This document shows, piece after piece, positions 7,334 through 11,579 of a DNA stretch of 11,579 nucleotides. The stretch comes from Nitrososphaerales archaeon TH526 (lineage in GTDB: Archaea > Thermoproteota > Nitrososphaeria > Nitrososphaerales > Nitrososphaeraceae). A program made the position numbers and the translations under genes. Positions within the stretch are counted from its first letter, which is position 1. Each line of letters starts with the position of its first letter. Under the pieces are notes generated by a model. It worked only from the letters and a program-made list of their open reading frames with translations. It made no database searches and had not been told where the DNA came from. The DNA lies in contig JAATVR010000450.1 of assembly GCA_014523665.1 (NCBI GenBank), positions 1-11,579 on the forward strand. Direction: 5' to 3'.

Positions 7334-7894
7334 TCACTGCGACTGAGCTAAAGTGTTCTTCATCGAATCCCGCCATTGCGGCTCATCAGCCCCATAAGGC
7401 ATAAGACTCGCATCATTTGGTAGAACCAGATTGCTGAAAACAAGAGGTGGGGCAGGAAAAGATAATTTACCGAAAACCGAATCAATTGATGTCATTTTAA
7501 CCGGATAGGTATCATTCGCCGGTATAGATGTCTGTGCGGAAGTGTCAAGAAAGCCCAGCTCCTGTACCCACATCTCGCTGCGCGCTAGTGATATCTTTAC
7601 GTGGTATGATCCACCTTCAATCGATCGACGTAGCAACGCTGCCATCATACCAGCCGCAGCGAAATAGCTAGCCATGAGATCGCCCAGGTAGAAAACAGGC
7701 GAGAATCTAGGTTTATCGGGCTCTCCCTCCTTCGCAGAAAACCAATAGCGGTAAGGAAATGCTAGTGTACAATAAATGACTGGTTACCACTCATCCACGA
7801 TTCGACAGTGCTTGACATCATCCGATAGACCCACCAATGGGTCGCCCCCTCGTTGCATCATGATCCAGAGTCGGATTGCCGTGGGTTCACCATG
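7334..7894 (-). pseudogene. Family III CoA-transferase (CaiB/BaiF-like) C-terminal part with in-frame stops
   Basis: The longest stop-free part, 7334-7783, carries PRFSPVFYLGDLMASYFAAA, GMMAALLRRSIEGGSYHVKI, SLARSEMWVQELGFLD and a C-terminal DSVFGKLSFPAPPLVF and LMPYGADEPQW. This is the second-domain pattern of large CaiB/BaiF CoA-transferases, which move CoA between carboxylates: a helix after GDLM, the EGGSYHVxxSLAR strand-helix, and a late LAPP/FSNLxLP-like loop. Directly upstream in the same frame TAA at 7784-7786 interrupts, then GEPTAIRLWIMMQRGGDPLV and DDVKHCRIVDEW follow, back to another TAA at 7895-7897. I cannot place that upstream piece in the family, so it may belong to another gene. 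The catalytic N-terminal domain is missing. Confidence 0.65.
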
Positions 7895-8116
7895 TTAGTG
7901 ACTTTTGACACGAGAAAAAAACCCAACATACAGTTCTACGAATTCACAGAGTGAATACTTGAAACTTTGTAAATTGGTAATGGGGCCCAGAGATTTACTT
8001 TATCCAGGTGGCCGCCACTACCTTAGTTTGAGTGTACGTACTAATAGACAAAACTAGTTTAAAAATATTATTATAGTAGAATATGAGACGACCAAAACTG
8101 GGTCTAACTGACTTGA

Positions 8117-8314
8117 GACCAGCTTGAAATATTTGGATGGTTACCCATGTTAGCGGGGGTAGCAATGGCTATGAGTTCCGTGACCGTGGTAGGAAATTCA
8201 ATACTGCTTGGAAGATACAAGCCAAGATTTGCAGGGAAGAAGCCAATAGCAGAAACTATCTATACTTCTGGCGATGTTAAAAAGGCATACTCATTACAAC
8301 AAACTTCAACTTAA
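8117..8314 (+). pseudogene. C-terminal scrap of a P1B-type (copper/heavy-metal) ATPase
   Basis: The plus frame opens after TGA at 8114-8116 and reads FGWLPMLAGVAMAMSSVTVV then GNSILLGRYKPRF, ending at TAA 8312-8314. The AGxAMAxSSVxVVxNSxxL helix followed by a basic RxKP tail is the signature last transmembrane helix of copper-exporting P1B ATPases. All catalytic parts (CPC, DKTG, HP) are absent. The 30 residues after the helix are not family-typical and may be run-on. A following frame (KVYAKKYEE, stop, FTELEHEIES) in 8313-8375 looks like another interrupted small gene. Confidence 0.65.
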
Positions 8315-8608
8315 AGTCTACGCAAAAAAGTACGAGGAGTAATTCACAGAATTAGAACATGAAATTGAATCGTGAGCATACATGCAAGAGTTTATCAGCG
8401 AAATATTTTTAATAAATATCAAATTCTCCTCGGTATTCATATCATAAAAATTAGAGTCGCTTTTGCGAAAAAATAAATGAATATCTGTACTTTATCAACC
8501 AGAATCAAAAATCTCTTGGTTCAGAATAGGGCGTCGGTCTATAGCTCTCAGTGTGCAAATGGCAATAATAGAAAAAAGAATTGGATCTATTTCTATCTGG
8601 AGCTACTC
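8315..8608. other. AT-rich gap before the cupredoxin gene's terminator
   Basis: Besides the interrupted KVYAKKYEE frame near 8320-8375, this stretch has a small TCGC/GCGA stem near 8457-8468 followed by As on the plus strand, and the terminator of the minus-strand cupredoxin gene. No other gene seen. Confidence 0.4.
8568..8580 (-). terminator. Poly-T terminator for the cupredoxin-like gene
   Basis: On the minus strand TTCTTTTTTCTAT begins about 29 bases past the stop codon. A T-rich tract shortly after the stop is the usual archaeal intrinsic terminator. Confidence 0.5.
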
Positions 8609-9424
8609 TCAATCGTCTCCTGTGTGGTCATTTATAAACTGCGACTTTAGTCCTGTCCTATCAATTATTGTGGAATCCTTGCCCGATTTCTGAGTATACA
8701 CGTAGACCTGAATGTCATTTCCGTCTGGGCCAGGTATCATGTAAGTATCTTCGATGTGATATCCCAATGTGTTGAGATGTTTATCAAAGTAGGCCTTGTC
8801 TGCTGCTTGGGTTACAAACAAGCCTGCGGTAGCCTGCGTTGAATTAGTTGACAAGTTATCTGGTGCATTAGCAGGTGCAATTACATTGATTTTACCTTTA
8901 GGAGCTGCTAGATTTGTATTCGTGGGATCTGAAAATGTATATGTTCCTGGGGTGTCAAATGTATATTGGGATGCATTCCCAAATGGTATGGTGTTGTTAG
9001 AAAGAAGAACCTGATTATCGCTGTCCTGGACAAGTGAAATACCATGCGTTTTACCTTGAGGACCTCCTATGCTATTGTCACCGTTAGACCAAATAACTTT
9101 CGTCCCCTCTACAATGGTTGCGTCAAGTGGAAGGAAACCCTGTGTTACTAATCTTGTATCAGGTATTAAAATGACGAGATTGTGCACATCAGAGTCCGCT
9201 TTCATGGAATTTGTCTGTGTTATGTCGGCGGCATTAAAGCGAATACCGGCAGCGGGAACTGTACCCGAACCACCTCCACTTGGGGTCGTATTTGCAGGTT
9301 CATTGCTTCCCGGCATAACATTCACCTGAGCATAGACGGACTCAAATGTGCTATAGGTACCCGCACCTAACAAGATTAGGAAAGCGGCAAAAGAAAGGGC
9401 CATAACATTCAAGCTCATTCTCAT
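8609..9424 (-). CDS. Secreted cupredoxin-fold protein lacking the usual copper ligands
   Basis: 271 residues, intact. Residues 1-33 are a signal peptide (basic start, hydrophobic MALSFAAFLILLGAG, cleavage near YAQ), so the protein acts outside the membrane. A Thr/Ser/Gly-rich linker (35-60) follows. Residues about 95-182 look like a plastocyanin-type domain: GFLPLDATIVEGTKVIWSNG, the ligand-position His127 in KTHGI, then FDTPGTYTFSDPTNT and KGKINVI. In blue copper proteins the TY strand is followed by Cys, His and Met; here it reads SDPTNTN, so three of four ligands are missing and a type 1 copper site is unlikely. Residues 200-271 add a polar domain (GLFVTQAADKAYFDKHLNTL, HIEDTYMIPGPDGNDIQV) that I do not recognise. 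Own TATA box gives an almost leaderless mRNA. Likely structural or binding role at the cell surface. Confidence 0.85.
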   Translation of the reverse strand: MRMSLNVMALSFAAFLILLGAGTYSTFESVYAQVNVMPGSNEPANTTPSGGGSGTVPAAGIRFNAADITQTNSMKADSDVHNLVILIPDTRLVTQGFLPLDATIVEGTKVIWSNGDNSIGGPQGKTHGISLVQDSDNQVLLSNNTIPFGNASQYTFDTPGTYTFSDPTNTNLAAPKGKINVIAPANAPDNLSTNSTQATAGLFVTQAADKAYFDKHLNTLGYHIEDTYMIPGPDGNDIQVYVYTQKSGKDSTIIDRTGLKSQFINDHTGDD

Positions 9425-9447
9425 TAATTTAATAAAGGCTAGTTTCG

Positions 9448-9458
9448 TATTTATATTA
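9448..9458 (-). promoter_or_regulatory. TATA box of the cupredoxin-like gene
   Basis: TAATATAAATA on the minus strand is centred near 9453, about 29 bases upstream of the ATG at 9424. With the usual 25-27 base spacing the transcript would start within a few bases of the ATG, i.e. leaderless or nearly so. Confidence 0.6.
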
Positions 9459-9478
9459 GATCGTGTTTGAAATAGTTG

Positions 9479-9505
9479 CCTTTACACAGTACTATATAGT
9501 AAAGG
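9479..9505. repeat. Interrupted palindrome around a TATA-rich core upstream of the cupredoxin gene
   Basis: Arms CCTTTAC (9479-9485) and GTAAAGG (9499-9505) flank 13 bases, and the inner ACTATATAGT (9491-9500) is itself a perfect 10-bp palindrome. It lies 21 bases upstream of the gene's TATA box, a sensible place for an activator or repressor site. Confidence 0.45.
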
Positions 9506-9592
9506 TTAAAAAATGACCGCCTGATGTTACAATTACAACATACCTAAATAAGTAATAATTTGTACCCTTTTTCATAGTTATAGTGGCGGACG

Positions 9593-9925
9593 TTATAGCG
9601 GAGGGACGTGGTCGTAGGTCCAATCATGCTCGTCGAAGACGACCATTAAAAGGGTGTTGAAGCAGATCGAACCGATCTGCGACGCCGATGAGCGGATCGC
9701 GTTGTAGACCCGCTCGAGCAGATCCTCGCCTGCGATCAGCAAGGACGGCGGGTCCAGGCTAAGGCCGGGGGTCAGCATGCTCCACGCCGGGTGCATGTCG
9801 TTGTGGGCGTGGCCGATGATCTGCGGCTCGATGAACGCGTAGGCCGGCAGTTCGCCGTTATGGGCATCCTCAAAGAACTGGTCTGTGGACAAGAAATGTT
9901 TCGCGAACCTCATTTCTGGCACCAT
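9593..9925 (-). pseudogene. GC-rich fragment of a phosphoesterase-family (phospholipase C / acid phosphatase-like) protein
   Basis: The 110-residue frame carries the phosphoesterase family pattern: FFEDAHNGELPAYAFIEPQI, HAHNDMHPAWSML, LIAGEDLLERVYNAIRSS, FNTLLMVVFDEHDWTYDHV and PP before the stop. These enzymes cleave phosphate esters such as phospholipids and are usually about 400-550 residues; here both ends are missing. In the usual DEHGGTYDHV signature the GG has become DW. Upstream, one frame over, NYQRTYGARN (minus strand, near 9920-9950) looks like the preceding segment, so a frameshift lies near 9915. Bases 9600-9880 are visibly about 60 percent GC with bacterial-style GC-rich third positions, unlike the AT-rich surroundings, which points to transfer from a high-GC donor. 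Confidence 0.75.
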
Positions 9926-10038
9926 ACGTTCTCTGGTAGTTCACCATTGTCACCAGGGAAGTATACAATTTCACACAATGTGCGCGTTATTCCAACTGGC
10001 GCTCAAATCATGGGGTACCAATCCCATATCTGCAAATA
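9910..10038 (-). pseudogene. Overlapping gene-like frame with an in-frame TGA
   Basis: Reading minus from 10038: LQIWDWYPMI, then TGA (10003-10005), then APVGITRTLCEIVYFPGDNG and ELPENVWCQK to TGA at 9910-9912. The composition (YFPGDNGELPENVW) looks like real protein but I cannot assign a family. It overlaps the NYQRTYGARN segment of the phosphoesterase in another frame, so at most one of them is the original gene at this spot. No start codon after the upstream stop. Confidence 0.3.
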
Positions 10039-10136
10039 TCACGTATTTGAAGAATGTCAGTAGAAAGTCGATATCGATGGAGGTTGTGCAAAGATGAAAG
10101 GATTGGAGTCGAGGTCGACAAATACCTTGCTTCATA

Positions 10137-10148
10137 TTTATATATAAT
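10137..10148 (+). promoter_or_regulatory. TATA box of the 10186 gene
   Basis: TTTATATATAAT is centred near 10142, 44 bases upstream of the ATG at 10186. A start near 10168 would leave a leader of about 18 bases. Confidence 0.45.
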
Positions 10149-10185
10149 ATTTTAATAGTTGCAATGAGCATTTTACTTCTTAAAG

Positions 10186-10497
10186 ATGAGATTCTTGATA
10201 CGTGCAAAGATTCCAACAGAATCAGGAAACAAAATGGTACAAGACCCAAGCTTTTTGAAAAAACTTGAAACTTAGATAAACAAAATTAATGCTGAAGCGG
10301 CGATCTTTGAAGCAGATGGCAATAGGGTAGCTTCCTTTATTGTTGATGTACAAAGTGCAGAACAGATACTCATCATTACTGAACCACTGTTTAGTGGAAT
10401 GGATGCTCATGTAGAATTGCATCCGGTAATGAGCCTCGATGACCTAAAGAAAGGAATACCACAAGCGGTGGTTGAAGCAAATTCCTATCGTTACTGA
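10186..10497 (+). pseudogene. Small conserved protein of ferredoxin-like type, interrupted by an in-frame TAG
   Basis: 103 codons from ATG to TGA in a single frame, except for TAG at codon 30 (10273-10275). Before it: MRFLIRAKIPTESGNKMVQD and PSFLKKLET. After it: INKINAEAAIFEADGNRVAS, FIVDVQSAEQILIITEPLFS and GMDAHVELHPVMSLDDLKKG. This beta-alpha-beta layout (RFLIRxxIP, EAA-F-x-DG-R, FIVDxQSAExIxxIxEPLF, ELHPVMxxxDL) fits a widespread small hypothetical family of about 100 residues found in archaea and bacteria; I know no assigned reaction. In relatives I would expect Tyr where TAG stands (LExYINK), one base away from TAT. Everything else is conserved in frame, so the nonsense change is recent or an error. 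It has its own TATA box. Confidence 0.7.
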
Positions 10498-10570
10498 AAC
10501 CCAATCTTCTCCCAAATACTAAATTATATCTAATGCCTTATCGATGCCTAAAAATTGCGTAACTCTCGTC

Positions 10571-10690
10571 TTAGACTGAAACCTGCCAACGAGAATGCGT
10601 TGAATGGTATAAACAATTAGCTCTGTCTATTACCTTATTATAGTCTACGCAAACCCACTTTGTTATCTCATTATCTGGTAAAGATACCAT
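10571..10690 (-). CDS. 39-residue Cys/His-containing small protein (candidate)
   Basis: ATG to TAA: begins MVSLPDNEITKWVCVDYNK and ends with CLYHSTHSRWQVSV. Two Cys (14, 27) and two His (30, 33) could bind zinc. It follows the TRAM gene on the same strand by 29 bases, so could be co-transcribed, and the frame is open upstream of the ATG as well. No ribosome-binding site is obvious. Could be chance. Confidence 0.3.
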   Translation of the reverse strand: MVSLPDNEITKWVCVDYNKVIDRANCLYHSTHSRWQVSV

Positions 10691-10719
10691 TATGCATGTC
10701 TTCCTTATATGAGGTCCTT

Positions 10720-10944
10720 CTATGACTCTGATATCCCATTTGTTGCAGCTTTTTCTACCTTTATCTTATTTCCAACTTTTCCATTTTCGACAAATATCAC
10801 GAACCCTTGGATCTTAGCTATACCATCTCCTTTTCTACTTATTTCTGTGACGTCTACTTCGTATTGCTTACCTACTTCGACTGGCTTCTGAATAGGGGAG
10901 CCCTTATTAAAGCCACCATGACTCCTGCGTGTACTATAAGACAT
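10720..10944 (-). CDS. TRAM-domain RNA-binding protein
   Basis: Stand-alone TRAM proteins are small beta-barrel RNA binders of archaea, thought to act as RNA chaperones. Using ATG 10944 the protein has 74 residues: a basic Arg/Gly-rich N-terminus (MSYSTRRSHGGFNKG), then the TRAM core PVEVGKQYEVDVTEISRKGD, GIAKIQGFVIFVENGKVGNK and IKV. The last residues (EKAATNGISES) replace the usual RFATAxV ending. An upstream in-frame ATG at 10965 would add MTNQHLR, but the TATA box at 10968-10975 places the transcript start near 10945, downstream of that codon, so I choose 10944 with a leaderless mRNA. It is divergent from the broken Lrp-type regulator at 11007. Confidence 0.9.
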   Translation of the reverse strand: MSYSTRRSHGGFNKGSPIQKPVEVGKQYEVDVTEISRKGDGIAKIQGFVIFVENGKVGNKIKVEKAATNGISES

Positions 10945-10967
10945 TCGTAAATGTTGATTAGTCATTC

Positions 10968-10975
10968 TATTTAAA
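10968..10975 (-). promoter_or_regulatory. TATA box that decides the TRAM start
   Basis: TTTAAATA on the minus strand, centred near 10971, is 27 bases from the ATG at 10944 and only 3 bases from the alternative ATG at 10965. Archaeal spacing therefore supports the downstream start and a leaderless transcript. Confidence 0.6.
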
Positions 10976-11006
10976 CCGGACCGTAAAGGTTGTTCTAACC
11001 AATACT

Positions 11007-11455
11007 ATGACGGGTTTTCAATTCGGCCTACATAAAAAGCAGCGAAATCTTATCTTACTCCTACTGACCTAAAAATATTAAGATGTTTAGTCTTGAATCC
11101 GCAAATTAGACTAATAGAATTCTAAATAAATTGAGAGATAATGGAGTAGTACGATTTTCCATAATTTGTAATCTTAGTTTGATGAAAGGATTTTTTGTAT
11201 TTGGACTACTAATCTATGTTAACAATAACTCTATCCGCACGATTCTTTTAAACGACTTCCTTGTTCCACTGCCAAGTAATTGTGACAGGCTTTATACGTA
11301 CCAATTAATTCTTTCTTAGTGCAAAGAATATGAAAGTGTAGTCAAGGCATAGATGCTGTGCATGAAGCTCGGTAAATTTACCATTGAGGAAGCTGTGTGA
11401 TACCTACTATAGCTATCAACTGATAAAGTCCCCCTTTGACATGAGTTATATATAA
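11007..11455 (+). pseudogene. Lrp/AsnC-type transcription regulator, multiply broken
   Basis: Pieces in successive frames rebuild one regulator. ATG 11007 starts MTGFQFGLHKKQR; after a shift near 11047 comes SYLTPTDLKILRCLVLNPQI and RLIE, the first helix of an Lrp winged helix. Around 11120 the next piece is LNKLRDNGVVRFSIICN, the end of the recognition helix and the wing, so about 15 codons of the DNA-binding helix-turn-helix are deleted. Then LMKGFFVFGLLIYVNNNSIR follows, TAG at 11317-11319, CKEYESVVKA, and one frame over DAVHEAR, IYH and finally DTYYSYQLIKSPFD to TAA at 11453-11455. Such proteins bind small effectors through the C-terminal domain and regulate neighbouring genes; this one cannot bind DNA. 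It diverges from the TRAM gene, a possible former target. Confidence 0.65.
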
Positions 11456-11458
11456 CTC
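11443..11458. repeat. Perfect 16-bp palindrome GAGTTATATATAACTC
   Basis: Both 8-base halves match exactly with no spacer, centred on TATATA. It overlaps the end of the Lrp-type remnant. It could be a dimeric regulator site with a TATA box inside, or chance in AT-rich DNA. Confidence 0.4.
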
Positions 11459-11579
11459 TACTTGACTTCCTGGAAACATTCTACCTGTTACTCTTTGTAG
11501 GATGCGGAGCCACTAGAATATACCTAACCTGCTTAAACAAACAAGGCTTTATCATCGTTTTACTACTTTTGATTCTACA
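11456..11579. other. Right edge, no gene assigned
   Basis: AT-rich bases to the window end. A minus frame (11378-11515) crosses into it but is disfavoured because the plus-strand Lrp remnant covers the same bases. No RNA gene seen. Confidence 0.4.

Noticed and set aside
8796..9370. Several plus-strand open frames opposite the cupredoxin gene
   Set aside because: They are antisense shadows of an intact gene that has a signal peptide, TATA box and terminator; their translations lack domain character.
9662..9680. 8-bp perfect hairpin GCAGATCG/CGATCTGC
   Set aside because: Lies inside the conserved coding part of the phosphoesterase fragment and is explained by codons; no T-run follows.
9791..10097. 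Plus-strand frames across the GC-rich island
   Set aside because: Mirror frames of the phosphoesterase fragment, whose family motifs are on the minus strand.
10273..10275. TAG read as pyrrolysine
   Set aside because: No supporting tRNA or synthetase is visible, and the organism type is not known to use pyrrolysine; a point mutation from a Tyr codon is simpler.
11378..11515. Minus frame containing GRMFPGSQVELYITHVKG
   Set aside because: Looks protein-like, but the same bases on the plus strand continue the Lrp-type remnant through several consistent pieces; no start or promoter fits. Kept only as an alternative.

Overview
The window looks like chromosomal accessory DNA of a moderately AT-rich ammonia-oxidising archaeon (Thaumarchaeota/Nitrososphaeria, Nitrososphaera or Nitrosocosmicus type). 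The basis is an archaeal TRAM-domain protein, a secreted cupredoxin-like protein, an Lrp/AsnC-type regulator remnant, AT-rich TATA boxes placed for leaderless transcripts, and several small protein families (SnoaL-like, SRPBCC/AHSA1, a four-helix membrane protein) familiar from these genomes. This assignment is inference from protein character; no rRNA or amo gene is present.

Layout. Positions 1-2076 hold the wreck of a plasmid- or virus-type replication module: the 3' part of a primase/helicase-like P-loop ATPase joined to a family B DNA polymerase that has lost its N-terminal exonuclease start and carries two frameshifts. Positions 2107-2148 are an AT-rich hairpin. Positions 2281-2858 hold two small overlapping frames joined by a textbook -1 slippery heptamer directly before the first stop, followed by a hairpin plus T-run terminator. 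Positions 2896-3443 are minus-strand remnants, including the C-terminus of a SAM-dependent methyltransferase. Positions 3736-4110 (SnoaL-like) and 4457-4819 (membrane protein) are intact genes. Positions 5013-8314 are a run of broken genes: SRPBCC, MOSC, haloalkane-dehalogenase-like hydrolase, a SnoaL C-terminal fragment, family III CoA-transferase and a P-type ATPase C-terminal scrap. Positions 8609-9424 hold an intact secreted cupredoxin-fold protein with its own TATA box and terminator. Positions 9593-9925 are a strikingly GC-rich phosphoesterase/phospholipase C fragment. Positions 10186-10497 are a small conserved gene with an in-frame TAG. Positions 10720-10944 hold an intact leaderless TRAM gene, and 11007-11455 a wrecked Lrp/AsnC regulator.

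The genes do not form a working pathway. The common theme is decay: about ten recognisable families are truncated, frameshifted or nonsense-mutated among about four intact genes. Either this is a genuine island where foreign DNA is eroded, or the assembly has many indels; the mixture of large truncations, nonsense codons and homopolymer or tandem-repeat slips favours mostly real decay. The one feature that could be an undescribed mechanism is the slippery site at 2541-2547. I found no CRISPR array, tRNA, rRNA, transposase or integrase.
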